This document shows, in pieces, positions 1 to 8,722 of a stretch of 64,000 nt of DNA. The position numbers and the translations under genes were made by a program. Within the stretch, counting starts at the first letter, position 1, and each line of letters starts with the position of its first letter. This DNA is from JBLNDJ01 sp050261515 (lineage in GTDB: Bacteria > Acidobacteriota > Terriglobia > Bryobacterales > Bryobacteraceae): positions 62,001-126,000 of the forward strand of contig JBLNDJ010000052.1 in NCBI GenBank assembly GCA_050261515.1. The letters run 5' to 3'. The notes beneath the pieces are model-generated. The model ran no database searches and was not told where the DNA came from. It was given only the letters and a program-made list of their open reading frames with translations.

Positions 1-2
1 TT

Positions 3-284
3 CCCGGCTTCCTGACGCTGCGGAAAGCGCCGGCGGCGAATTTGGACGATGTGGTGGCGCATATCGATCATGTGGTGAAGCTGGCGGGCGTGGACGCGGT
101 GGGGATCGGGAGCGACTTCGACGGGATCGATCGGGTTCCGGTGGGCCTCGAGGACGTGTCGAAGTTTCCGGCGCTCACGCGGGCGCTGCGGGCGAAGGGG
201 TATAGCGCCGCGGATGTTCGGAAGATCTATGGAGGAAATGTTCTGCGCGTGATGCGGGCGGTGGAGGCGGTGGCGGGGAAGTGA
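3..284 (+). CDS. Membrane dipeptidase (peptidase M19), C-terminal fragment
   Basis: The reading frame is open from the window edge, so only the last 93 residues are visible. The segment GVDAVGIGSDFDG is the conserved M19 region near the C-terminal part of the TIM barrel, and the ending KIYGGNVLRVMR is the usual family tail (GgNxlRv). M19 enzymes are zinc-dependent dipeptidases of the renal dipeptidase type. The metal ligands in the N-terminal half lie outside the window, so activity cannot be judged. A TTG at 42 could be read as a start, but the conserved frame continues upstream of it. The gene converges on the glycosidase operon that ends at 330. Confidence 0.85.
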   Translation, partial: PGFLTLRKAPAANLDDVVAHIDHVVKLAGVDAVGIGSDFDGIDRVPVGLEDVSKFPALTRALRAKGYSAADVRKIYGGNVLRVMRAVEAVAGK

Positions 285-296
285 ATTTTATTGGGC

Positions 297-326
297 CACG
301 GATGGACACGGATGCACACGGATAAA
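297..326. repeat. Three 10-bp direct repeats CACGGATNNA
   Basis: Three consecutive units (CACGGATGGA, CACGGATGCA, CACGGATAAA) fill most of the 45-bp gap between the convergent dipeptidase and glycosidase genes. No function is visible. Short simple arrays of this kind occur in intergenic spaces of some high-GC genomes. Confidence 0.6.
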
Positions 327-329
327 TTC

Positions 330-2438
330 TTAGGGTATGCGGCGGTCTTCTCCGGGGAGACGGAGGAGAAAGCCTTTGGGCGGAGCGGCGGTGCCCCCGA
401 GTTTGAGTTTGCCGCCTTTCCAGGCTAGATCGAGGGTTCCGTAGTGGGTTGCCAGACCTCGCGCGCTCATTCCTTCGGGGGATTGGAACCAGTCGGGCGG
501 GACTCCGGCTAAGAGGATCAGGCGGCCGTCGTCTTCGTAGACGATCGCGTCTCGCACGAGGAGCCAGAATTCGGCGATGGCCCAGCCGTGGGGCATGGCG
601 ACGGCTTCGTTGTCTCCGGGGCGGCTTTTGCTGTGCGGCCAGCGGGTGCGGGTGCGGTACCAGGCTCCCCCTCCGCTTCCTCCTCCTTCGTCGAAGGCGT
701 ACCAACCTTTCATCTGTTCGTGGGCGAGGTGTATATCGAGCGTGCCGTGCGCAGCGGCGCGGTTTCCGGCCAGCAGGCCCTGGTGGGCGGTGGCGAGCGG
801 GAAGTAGCGCCAGCTTGTGGGCTGCTGGGCGCCGATGTTTCGGAATTGCTCCCAGGCGCGTCCGCTTTGGAGCGGGTAGAGGCGGCAGGGCCAGAGGACG
901 GAGTAGCTTCCGTATTCGCGGGGGAGGCGGGCGCCGAATTTTTGGTCGTAGTCTTCGATGAGCTTCGCGGCGAGGGTGCGCCAGGCGGTTGCGTCTTCGG
1001 TGCGGCCGGCGGCTCCGGCTAGTTCGGCGGCGGCGCGCAGGCCGGCGGCGTCGAAGGCTTCGGTGTATTCGGGATGGAAGCCGTCGCAGCGGCCGGGTTT
1101 CAGTTCGTGGCGGTCGGACTTGGGCGCGTCGTCTCCGTAGGCGAGGGTGGTCATGCTGACCCAGTAGGGTCCTGGGCCGGTGCGGTAGTAGCGGATCATT
1201 CCGGCGAGCTTCGCCACGGCGGGATAGATGCGGGCGAGCCAGGCGCGGTCTCGCGTGAGGAGCCAGTGCTCGCGGGCGGCCCAAAGGATCTGGCCGGGGT
1301 TGTCCGATTCGGGGTAGGCCCGGCCGTTGAAGGGGTGCGCGGTGAAGTAGTCGAGGATGGTTTCCGAGAGCGCCTTTTGCCCCGATTTCTGCATGATGTT
1401 CGCGATGTACATGCCGTCGCGGTTGAAAACGTTGTAGTTGACGACGGCGACGTCGGGGGCCCCTTCGTTCATGCACATCGCCGCGTGAGCGAGGATGGCT
1501 CGCATGCTTTCGCCCCAGCGCGGGTCGGGCATGCGTATGTCGAGGCTCTGGAGCATGGAGGTCCAGTAGGCGGCGGCTTTTTCGAAGAGGGCGTTGGCCC
1601 GGAGCTTGCGGAAGTGGGCGGGGCCGGGTTCGGGTTGGAGCAAGCCGCCTTCCATGGGGTTCAGTTCGGCGGCGTCGACCAGCGCGTTTTGCTTGCGGTC
1701 GACCCAGTGGTGGCGGGCCGCGCGGCGGCCCGCCAGGACGGGGAGGATGAAGCCTGCGTTTTCGGATGCGCCGGTGGGGATAGTCCAATCAAAGCGCATC
1801 GCTCCGGAGCAGTCTCCTGTTGCCGACTGCGTCTCGGGCACAACGCCTTTGCGCGCGAGGTCGCCGATGGTGTCCGTGGGCAGCACTCCGCATTTATTTG
1901 GGCGGCGGTCCGCAACGAGGGCGGTGTGGCCGTTGACGAGTAGTGCGTCGCCGCCGATGACTTCGAGGCGGTTGACGTCCCCTCCCGCGGCTCCCAGGGG
2001 ACGGAGCGCCACGTACAGCGCGACTTTGCGCGGGGTGGGGCCGGGGTTTGACACGAGCACGCGCGCGGCCGCGACGTGCAAGTCGAGTTGCACCTGGCAG
2101 ACTTCGGTGCGCACCGTAAGGCCGCTTGCAGTCCACTCGGACCACGGGATCAGGAGGCCGCCCGGCGCCAAGCCATGATCGACGTGGACGCCGTCCATGG
2201 TGGGGGCGGTGAGTTGGGAGGCGTCGAGGTCGTAGAGCCAGAAGTAGATTCCGTAGGTGCCGACTCCGGGCGAGAAGTTGCCTTCGGCTTCGACGAAGGT
2301 CTTCAGGGTATCGAGGGTGTTCGGGATTCCTATGGGGATGTGGAGGCGCCCCCCCGGGTCGGGATCGTCCGCGGGGGCGCTGCTCGCGAGGGCCGGCAGG
2401 AGGGCGGCTGTCTTAAGAAATGACCGGCGCGAGGGCAT
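330..2438 (-). CDS. Exported six-hairpin glycosidase-like protein
   Basis: 702 residues. The N-terminus MPSRRSFLKTAALLPALA is a Tat-type signal (RRSFLK followed by a hydrophobic stretch), so the protein is probably exported folded. Residues 20-270 look like a beta-rich domain and residues 300-600 look helical, with segments such as NRDGMYIANIM, ESDNPGQILWAAREHW and RYYRTGPGPYW that recall (alpha/alpha)6-barrel glycosidases. No GH family can be named with confidence. It is the last gene of the minus-strand operon and overlaps the GH32 gene by 26 bp, which suggests coupled translation. Its role is probably periplasmic glycan breakdown with the neighbouring hydrolases. Confidence 0.7.
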   Translation of the reverse strand: MPSRRSFLKTAALLPALASSAPADDPDPGGRLHIPIGIPNTLDTLKTFVEAEGNFSPGVGTYGIYFWLYDLDASQLTAPTMDGVHVDHGLAPGGLLIPWSEWTASGLTVRTEVCQVQLDLHVAAARVLVSNPGPTPRKVALYVALRPLGAAGGDVNRLEVIGGDALLVNGHTALVADRRPNKCGVLPTDTIGDLARKGVVPETQSATGDCSGAMRFDWTIPTGASENAGFILPVLAGRRAARHHWVDRKQNALVDAAELNPMEGGLLQPEPGPAHFRKLRANALFEKAAAYWTSMLQSLDIRMPDPRWGESMRAILAHAAMCMNEGAPDVAVVNYNVFNRDGMYIANIMQKSGQKALSETILDYFTAHPFNGRAYPESDNPGQILWAAREHWLLTRDRAWLARIYPAVAKLAGMIRYYRTGPGPYWVSMTTLAYGDDAPKSDRHELKPGRCDGFHPEYTEAFDAAGLRAAAELAGAAGRTEDATAWRTLAAKLIEDYDQKFGARLPREYGSYSVLWPCRLYPLQSGRAWEQFRNIGAQQPTSWRYFPLATAHQGLLAGNRAAAHGTLDIHLAHEQMKGWYAFDEGGGSGGGAWYRTRTRWPHSKSRPGDNEAVAMPHGWAIAEFWLLVRDAIVYEDDGRLILLAGVPPDWFQSPEGMSARGLATHYGTLDLAWKGGKLKLGGTAAPPKGFLLRLPGEDRRIP

Positions 2439-3951
2439 AGCGGTCGAGGCTGAAGGACGCAGGCTTCAGGGGCCAGGCCTGGAAAGACTCGAGGCGCGCC
2501 GCGCCTCCTTCGGCATAGGCTTCGATGCCGAGGCCGTGCGGTCCGGGGCCGAGGGGCGTGAAGATCGCGGCTGTCCCGTCGTTCGCGTAGGCTTCGACGA
2601 CGGTCTTGTCGAGGAAGACGCGGAGGCGAAGCTGCTTGACGAAGCCGAGCACCGTGTGGGCTTCGCCGGCCAGCAGCGCTCCGTCGCCGATGCCGGGGCG
2701 CGGTCCGTAGCCGACTCGAAAACCTTTGCCCGAGCCGGGAGAGCGGAGACGCAGGCCCACGCTCCTCGCGCCCGCGAACGTGAAGACGGCCTGGATTTCG
2801 AGTGAGTCTCCGGTGACGGGAAGCGGCACGGGCGCGGCGCCAAGATCGCACGGGGGCGCGGTGACCACTTTGCCGCGGAGCCGCTCGAATTCGGGCGCGG
2901 GATTCTGGCGCAGATAACCGTCGTCTCCGATGGTGAGGATGCGCGGCATGACCATCACGCTGTTCCAGCCCTTCTCGGGGTTGGTGTCGGTCTGGCCCCA
3001 GAGCCAGAGAATGCAGCGGCCCTGGTCGTCATAGGAAATGTTGCTCGCGTAGGACTTGCCGGGGTCGAGCACGCCGCAGCATTCGGGCACGAACTTGCGG
3101 CGAGCGAGATCGAGATCGCCGATGAAATACTCGCATGGCCGGTGGGGCGAGATCAGCAGCACCCATTTCGAGCCGAGCTTGAACAGGTTCGGGCATTCGA
3201 TGTTGACGATCTCGCGGTTGCGGTACTCGAACACAGGGCCGAGGAACTTCCATTCGGTGAGGTCCGGTTTGGCGGCCTCATAGAGATACACAGCCGACGC
3301 GCCGCCACTGCTGCGGCCGTTGTTGTTGCCGCCGGTGACCATGTACGTCCTGCCGTTCTCGACGAAAACGAACGGGTCGCGCCAGTCGTGCACGCGGCGG
3401 TTGCCGTGCAGCTTCACGGTCGCGACGGGATTGCGCTCGGACTTGCGCCAGACGATCAGGTCGTCGTCGGCGGGCTCGGCCAGCCACTGCTCGGGGTCGC
3501 GCTTTCCGATGCTGGTGTACAGAAGGCGCGGGCGGCCATCGGGCGCCAGGGCGGCGCAGCCTGAGAACACGTGTTCCTCGCCCTTCTCCAGCGACGGCCA
3601 GAGGGCGATGGGGAGGTGCTCCCAGTTGACGAGGTCGCGGCTGCGCGCGTGGCCCCAGTGCATGTGGCCCCACTTCGCTTCGAAGGGATTGTGCTGGTAG
3701 AAGAGATGATGCCAGCCTTTATAGAAGATGGTCCCGTTGGGGTCGTTGTTCCACTGGGCGGGCGGGTGGAAGTGATACGTGGGGCGGTCGGGGTCGGAGG
3801 CGGCTTTCGCGATGCCGGCGCGGACGGCGTCCATGGCTTTGCGGATGGCCGGGTTCGGTTCTTCAGCCGCAGCCGCTCCTCGAGATGCCGCGATTCCGGC
3901 GGCGGCGCAGAGGCGCGCGAACGTGCGGCGTGTGAATGCCTCGTGAGGCAT
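2413..3951 (-). CDS. GH32 family glycoside hydrolase (levanase/invertase-like), exported
   Basis: 512 residues from the ATG at 3951, which is preceded by GGAG at good spacing and lies after the stop of the upstream gene. A further upstream start would overlap that gene. A signal sequence of Tat-like type (TRRTFARLCAAAG) opens the protein. All three GH32 signatures are present: WNNDPNG at about 67-73 (nucleophile Asp70), RDP at 191-193 (transition-state stabiliser) and EC at 252-253 (acid/base Glu). A beta-sandwich follows the five-bladed propeller, as is usual for the family. GH32 enzymes hydrolyse beta-fructosyl bonds in fructans or sucrose; the exact substrate cannot be read from sequence. 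It is co-transcribed with GH127. Confidence 0.92.
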   Translation of the reverse strand: MPHEAFTRRTFARLCAAAGIAASRGAAAAEEPNPAIRKAMDAVRAGIAKAASDPDRPTYHFHPPAQWNNDPNGTIFYKGWHHLFYQHNPFEAKWGHMHWGHARSRDLVNWEHLPIALWPSLEKGEEHVFSGCAALAPDGRPRLLYTSIGKRDPEQWLAEPADDDLIVWRKSERNPVATVKLHGNRRVHDWRDPFVFVENGRTYMVTGGNNNGRSSGGASAVYLYEAAKPDLTEWKFLGPVFEYRNREIVNIECPNLFKLGSKWVLLISPHRPCEYFIGDLDLARRKFVPECCGVLDPGKSYASNISYDDQGRCILWLWGQTDTNPEKGWNSVMVMPRILTIGDDGYLRQNPAPEFERLRGKVVTAPPCDLGAAPVPLPVTGDSLEIQAVFTFAGARSVGLRLRSPGSGKGFRVGYGPRPGIGDGALLAGEAHTVLGFVKQLRLRVFLDKTVVEAYANDGTAAIFTPLGPGPHGLGIEAYAEGGAARLESFQAWPLKPASFSLDRYALAPVIS

Positions 3952-3959
3952 CGGTTCTC

Positions 3960-5792
3960 CTACATCTCCGGGCCTTGCAGCCATACGCGATACTCGCCCC
4001 AGGCCTGGCCCGCATCAGAGAACGGAACCAGGGTGAGCGTGATGGGCTTTTTGCCGAGTTTCGAGTTACCAACGTAGCCGCGCACGGTGTAGGACTGAGA
4101 GCCGGTCCAGTAGCTCGGCAGCGGCTTGGTGGATTCGCGGAGGTTCGCGTCCGAGATGCCCGCGATCCAGACGACTTCTTCTTCGTTGAGTCGCTCGTCG
4201 GCGGCGAGGACTTGGGGGCCCCGCTCGATAGCGAAGTAGCCGGGATACGTGGGCGCGCCGGGGACGAGGCGGGTGGTCATGTCCATTTGGATCGAGACTC
4301 GGTCGCCGTTGTTCCAGACGCGATCGATTTCGAGGTACGTGCCGGGCGTGCCAGTCCATTCTTTCCCGCCGGCGGTGGCGACGAAGCTCTTGCACCAGGC
4401 GGGCACGCGCAGGGACAGGGGGAAGCGGGCGGGTTTCGTGGTTTTCAGTTCGAGTTCGACTTCGCCGTTGACGGGGTAGCGGGTTTTCGAGACGACCGTG
4501 ACATCGCCGATGCGGACGGTGCCGGGCACGTAGAGGTTGATCGCGATACCGTTGCGGAGCGCGCCCCAGGCGGCCGCGGGGATGAGCACGAGGGCTCGGG
4601 GAACGCTCGAGGTGCAGCAGCTCACGCCGGGGATTCCCTGGCTGACGGTGCCGTACTGCTTGGTTCCGTTCAGCGGGGTGAAGTAGCAGATGGTTCCTCG
4701 GGTGGGGTGCTGCGCTCCGAGTAAGGCGTTATAGACGGTGCGCTCGATCTGGTCGGCGTACTTCGGGTCGCCGGTGAGGCGGAGCAGTTCGAGGTTGATC
4801 TGCATCCAGGTGGCGGTGACGCAGCCTTCGCTGAGGCGGCCGTCGGCGCGGAGGACGTTGTCGTCCTGGAAGAGCTCGGGGAAGGCGGAGCTGCCGGTGA
4901 TGTAGAGGCGCTTGGTGACGATGTCGTCCCAGCCGTTCTGCATTGCTCGCAGATATTTCTCGTCGCCGGTGGCGCGGTAGAGGTCGAGCACGCCGACGAA
5001 GTTGGAGAGCATCTCGTACGCCTTCGCGTTGCCGATCTGGCGGACGGTTCCTTTGTTCAGGAGCGTGGAGAGGAGCTTCGGGCCTTCGGGGGCGTCCCAG
5101 GCGCGCACGATGTAGCGGCAGAAGTCGAGGTACTTCGTGTCGCCGGTGTGGCGGTAGAGCTGGACCATGGGGCCGAGGACGCTGGTGTTCGCCATGCCGA
5201 CGTGCCAGTCGTTGCGGACGATGCTGTGCTGGTTGGGGCCCTCGCCGTAGGTTCTGACGAGCAGATCGCCCATGCGGCGGCACGCTTCGAGCGCGGGCTT
5301 GTAGCCGGTACGGTCGTAGTAATTCAGCAGGGCGATCATGTTGTACTTGTGCGCCCAGACGTCCCAGAGTGGCATCTTTTCGTTCGGCTCGAGCTTGGCG
5401 GAACCGTAGTCGATGAAACGGTCGGCTTCGAGGTAGGTGCCGAGGTAGCCGTCGGGGAGTTGCGTGGCGAGGAGGGCCTTCACGGCGGCATCGACCTTCT
5501 GCTTGAGGCGGTCGTCGCCGGTGTAGGCCCAGGCGGTGGTGCCGGCGTCGATGAATTTGCCGATGTGCTCACCGATCCAGGTCTGCTGGCCGGGGCGCTT
5601 GCGGTAGCCCTGCAGGAGCGCGTCTACGTCGACGCCTTCAAGCAGGCGCTTTTCGGCGTTGACGCGGAGACGGTCTCCGATGGGGCCTTCAATGCGCTGG
5701 GTGTTGAGCGGGGCCGGCGTGAACTCGTCGCGGACGCGGTCCGCCGCGGCTGCGAGGGAGGCGAGACAGAGTAGGGTCAGAGTTCGTTTCAT
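3960..5792 (-). CDS. GH127 family (DUF1680) beta-L-arabinofuranosidase-like protein
   Basis: 610 residues from the ATG at 5792, which overlaps the stop of the upstream gene as ATGA. A signal peptide (MKRTLTLLCLASLAAAA) shows export. The protein has the GH127 catalytic (alpha/alpha)6 barrel, with segment SEGCVTATW and the double-cysteine segment SCCTSS that correspond to the Glu/Cys cluster around the zinc site of the family. GH127 members release L-arabinofuranose from beta-1,2-linked arabino-oligosaccharides. Length fits the family. Eight bases separate it from the GH32 gene, so both hydrolases are made together. Confidence 0.88.
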   Translation of the reverse strand: MKRTLTLLCLASLAAAADRVRDEFTPAPLNTQRIEGPIGDRLRVNAEKRLLEGVDVDALLQGYRKRPGQQTWIGEHIGKFIDAGTTAWAYTGDDRLKQKVDAAVKALLATQLPDGYLGTYLEADRFIDYGSAKLEPNEKMPLWDVWAHKYNMIALLNYYDRTGYKPALEACRRMGDLLVRTYGEGPNQHSIVRNDWHVGMANTSVLGPMVQLYRHTGDTKYLDFCRYIVRAWDAPEGPKLLSTLLNKGTVRQIGNAKAYEMLSNFVGVLDLYRATGDEKYLRAMQNGWDDIVTKRLYITGSSAFPELFQDDNVLRADGRLSEGCVTATWMQINLELLRLTGDPKYADQIERTVYNALLGAQHPTRGTICYFTPLNGTKQYGTVSQGIPGVSCCTSSVPRALVLIPAAAWGALRNGIAINLYVPGTVRIGDVTVVSKTRYPVNGEVELELKTTKPARFPLSLRVPAWCKSFVATAGGKEWTGTPGTYLEIDRVWNNGDRVSIQMDMTTRLVPGAPTYPGYFAIERGPQVLAADERLNEEEVVWIAGISDANLRESTKPLPSYWTGSQSYTVRGYVGNSKLGKKPITLTLVPFSDAGQAWGEYRVWLQGPEM

Positions 5793-6727
5793 TGTTTGCT
5801 CGTTTCCGCGACGAAGGCGTCGCGTTCTTTGTTGGTGGCGCCGATTTGCTGGATGAGGAAGACTCCGGCCAGCCCGGCGCGGGGATCGGCCCACATGTAG
5901 GTTCCGAAGGAGCCGGAGTGGCCGAAGGCGCCCGAGGGCCGGAGCTGCCAGCCGAGTCCGGGCGGGGCGGTCATTTCTTGGACAGCCCGCGCGGAGAGGA
6001 TGGGGTTTCCGGAGTTCAGCATCATTTTAAGGAAGCGGGCGACGTCGGCGGCAGTGGAGAAGAGGCCCCCGGCGGGATTCGCGTACTTTGCTCCTTCGCG
6101 GTAGAGGTCAACGTCCGCTCGGTGCAGCGCGCCGTCGCGCCATTCGTAGACGGGAGCGATGCGGTGGCGCACGTTGGGCGGGGGGAAGAAGTAGGTGTCG
6201 TTCATTCCCAGCGGGGTGAGGATGCGGTCCGTGACGAATTTGTCGAAGGGCAGTTGAGATACCATTTCGACGACTCGGCCCAGGACGACGAAGCCGGGGC
6301 CGCTGTAGCGCGTCTGCGCGCCGGGGGCGGAGAGCGGGGGCTCGGCGGCGATGAGGGCGGCGACTTCGGCCAGCGTGTGCCCGTACTTCACGTGCTCGTC
6401 CCAGATTGGTTTGGGATCTTCGGCGGGGAGGCCGGAGGTGTGGGTGAAGAGGTGGCGGATTGTGTAGGCGCGGGCGGCGAATTCAGGGAGGTAGTTGCTT
6501 ACGCGATCGTCGAGGCACAGGCGGCCTTCGTCGGCGAGGATCATGATCGCGACGGCCGTTATGGGCTTGGTCATGGACATGATCTGGAAGAGGGTGTCGG
6601 GGCGGTAGCCTGTGGCCTGGATGCGATCCGTGGCGCCGCGGCGGATGACGCAGGTCACGGCGCCGGGTGAGGCTGCGGATGCAGAAGCAGCCAGGGCGAG
6701 CGCTATTGCCAGGCGATGTCGAGCCAT
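5789..6727 (-). CDS. Serine hydrolase of the beta-lactamase/class C family
   Basis: 312 residues with a probable signal peptide. The SxxK motif is SMTK at 51-54, the tyrosine motif is YSGP at about 141-144, and an HSG triad element is near residue 275, so the three active-site motifs of class C beta-lactamase-like esterases are present. The family also includes D-aminopeptidases and carboxylesterases. In a glycan operon an esterase role (removing acyl groups from sugars) is more likely than antibiotic resistance, but this is inference. Its last codon is coupled to the GH127 start by an ATGA overlap. Confidence 0.85.
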   Translation of the reverse strand: MARHRLAIALALAASASAASPGAVTCVIRRGATDRIQATGYRPDTLFQIMSMTKPITAVAIMILADEGRLCLDDRVSNYLPEFAARAYTIRHLFTHTSGLPAEDPKPIWDEHVKYGHTLAEVAALIAAEPPLSAPGAQTRYSGPGFVVLGRVVEMVSQLPFDKFVTDRILTPLGMNDTYFFPPPNVRHRIAPVYEWRDGALHRADVDLYREGAKYANPAGGLFSTAADVARFLKMMLNSGNPILSARAVQEMTAPPGLGWQLRPSGAFGHSGSFGTYMWADPRAGLAGVFLIQQIGATNKERDAFVAETSKQ

Positions 6728-6746
6728 GTGGCCCGCCCCTCGAATC

Positions 6747-7742
6747 TCACAGCGTGGCCATCCCGATGAGCGCCAGGCCGACGGCGTAGCCCGCGAACAT
6801 GATCGCGATCAGCGGGGTCGTGCCGCGCGGCGCGGACTGAAATTCCTTCCAGATGAACACGCCCCAGATGGCGGCGATCAGGGTCGCGCCCTGGCCGAGC
6901 GCGTACGAGATGGCCGGGCCCGCGACGCCCGAGGCGATGACGTTGGTTGTGAGCGCAAGCATCCAGATCATGCCGCCGAGGAAGCCGAGCGAATGCAGGC
7001 GCGCGCTGCCGCGGAAATAGTCGCCATAGGTGACGCCGCCCGCGCGCATGAAGATCGTGTTCACCACGACGTTGCTCACCAGCAGCCCCGCGCCGAACAG
7101 CAGTAGCGCCGTGTAGGGCGTGAGCAGGCCGGCCTGGATCGGCTGCGAGTTGAACGCGGGCGAGATCGAGCCGGCGAGCTGCGGATAAAAGAAGCCCATC
7201 AGGCAGCCCGCGACGACGGCGAACACCACGCCGCGCGCCCAGCCCGCCCCGGACGGCCGTGGCAGCTTGCTGTAGGCGAGGGCGGAGACGATCATCGCCA
7301 CGACAACCAGCGCGACGCCCGCGAACAGCAGCACCGGGTTGCCCTTGGGCGCCTGCACGTAGCTCGCGACGGTGCCGATGACGAGCGCGAGGCCGACGCC
7401 GACCGGGAAGGCGACCGACATGCCCGCGGCGTCGATCGCCACGACGAGCAGGATATTCGAGATGTTAAAGATGACGCCGCTCAGGAACGCGCGCCACAGC
7501 GCGCCCGAATCGGCCTGCGCGAGGTTGTCAAACGCTCCCATTCCGGCGCTGCCCATCGAGCCGAGCGTGAGCATGAGCGCCAGGCCGAGCACGAGCACGC
7601 CGATCGAATAGTCCCAGTAATAAAGCGGAAACTGCCACTTGTCCTTCCCGGCGAGCTTCTGGGTATTGGCCCACGACCCCCAGCCGAGCATTGTGATGAA
7701 GCAGAAAGCGATTGCGAGTCCAAGGCTATCGACGACAAACAT
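6747..7742 (-). CDS. GRP/RbsU-like sugar permease (drug/metabolite transporter superfamily)
   Basis: 331 residues from the ATG at 7742, preceded by AAGGAG five bases upstream; an earlier in-frame start would overlap the ribokinase gene. About ten hydrophobic segments cover the whole length, with the early motif MLGWGSWANTQK and conserved small-residue helices such as VAFPVGVGLALVIG, as in the glucose/ribose porter (GRP) and ureide-permease-like branch. The GRP group includes RbsU, the Gram-positive ribose uptake protein. It lies 13 bp after ribokinase, so ribose or a related pentose is the best guess for the substrate. It would act in the inner membrane. Confidence 0.8.
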   Translation of the reverse strand: MFVVDSLGLAIAFCFITMLGWGSWANTQKLAGKDKWQFPLYYWDYSIGVLVLGLALMLTLGSMGSAGMGAFDNLAQADSGALWRAFLSGVIFNISNILLVVAIDAAGMSVAFPVGVGLALVIGTVASYVQAPKGNPVLLFAGVALVVVAMIVSALAYSKLPRPSGAGWARGVVFAVVAGCLMGFFYPQLAGSISPAFNSQPIQAGLLTPYTALLLFGAGLLVSNVVVNTIFMRAGGVTYGDYFRGSARLHSLGFLGGMIWMLALTTNVIASGVAGPAISYALGQGATLIAAIWGVFIWKEFQSAPRGTTPLIAIMFAGYAVGLALIGMATL

Positions 7743-7755
7743 AAGGGCTCCTTGT

Positions 7756-8700
7756 CTATGCCGGCGCTGACACGGCACCAGCCAGCATATCCTCAACTTC
7801 AGGCCGCGAGGGGGCCGAGGTCTGGGCGCCGGGGCGCGTGACCGAAATCGCGGCGGCGGCGCTGGCGAACCGCAGCGCGTCGGAGATCGCGGCTCCTTCG
7901 GCCAGCGCGACGGCCAGCGCCCCGTTGAAGACGTCGCCCGCGGCGGTGGTGTCTATCGCCTTCACGCGGAAGGCGGCGGCGCGCTCGCGCTGCTTCCCGT
8001 TCGAGTAAAGCGAGCCGCGGTCGCCGAGCTTCAGGATCGCGGCCCGAGGGCCGAGGGCTACGATGCGGTCCGCCGCGCGGACGATGTCGCCGTCCGCTTC
8101 GATCGCGGCGTCCGGCGTATCGAGCAGGATGGCCGCCTCGGTCTGGTTCGGGGTCACGATGTCGATGGATACCAGGAGCGCCTTCGGCAGCGGGCGCGCG
8201 GGCGCGGGATCGAGAATCGTCAGCGCCCCGCGCCGCTTCGCGTGCGCGAACGCGGCTTCGACGGTCTCGAGCGGGGTTTCGAGCTGGCCAAGCAGGATGT
8301 CGCCTTCGCGGATGTCCGCGAGTCCTTCGACGGCGCCCGCGGGATCGAGCGCGGCGTTCGCCCCGGGTGAAATGACGATCGAGTTCTCCCCGTCCGGAAG
8401 GACGTAGATGCAGGCGCAGCCGGTGGGGCGCGCGCAGCGCAGAACGCGGGTTACGTCCGCTCCGGCGTCGCGAAGGCTCGCGATCAGCCGCTCGCCGAAA
8501 GCGTCTTCTCCGACCCGCGCAACCATCGCGGCGCTGCCGCCCAGGCGCGCAACAGCACAGGCCTGGTTCGCGCCTTTGCCTCCCGGGAAGACCGCCAGGT
8601 CGCCGCCAGTGAGAGTCTCCCCTTCCCTGGGGAGCCGGGCGAGCGCGAACACCAGATCGACGTTCGCGCTGCCCACTACAAAAATGCGTTTTTGACTCAA
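7756..8700 (-). CDS. rbsK: Ribokinase (PfkB family)
   Basis: 314 residues. The first PfkB signature is PGGKGANQACAVARLGG near 39-55 and the second is DTTAAGDVFNGALA near 249-262, with Asp255 as catalytic base and the GAGD-like anion hole read here as AAGD. The N-terminus VGSANVDLVF and the D-ribose contact region GGKGAN are of ribokinase type rather than fructokinase or adenosine kinase. The enzyme phosphorylates ribose to ribose 5-phosphate in the cytoplasm. It lies between the ADP-ribosylglycohydrolase-family gene (22 bp gap) and the RbsU-like permease gene (13 bp gap), which supports ribose as the inducing sugar or as a breakdown product. Confidence 0.9.
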   Translation of the reverse strand: MSQKRIFVVGSANVDLVFALARLPREGETLTGGDLAVFPGGKGANQACAVARLGGSAAMVARVGEDAFGERLIASLRDAGADVTRVLRCARPTGCACIYVLPDGENSIVISPGANAALDPAGAVEGLADIREGDILLGQLETPLETVEAAFAHAKRRGALTILDPAPARPLPKALLVSIDIVTPNQTEAAILLDTPDAAIEADGDIVRAADRIVALGPRAAILKLGDRGSLYSNGKQRERAAAFRVKAIDTTAAGDVFNGALAVALAEGAAISDALRFASAAAAISVTRPGAQTSAPSRPEVEDMLAGAVSAPA

Positions 8701-8722
8701 CCGAGCACCTCGAAGCTGCGGC

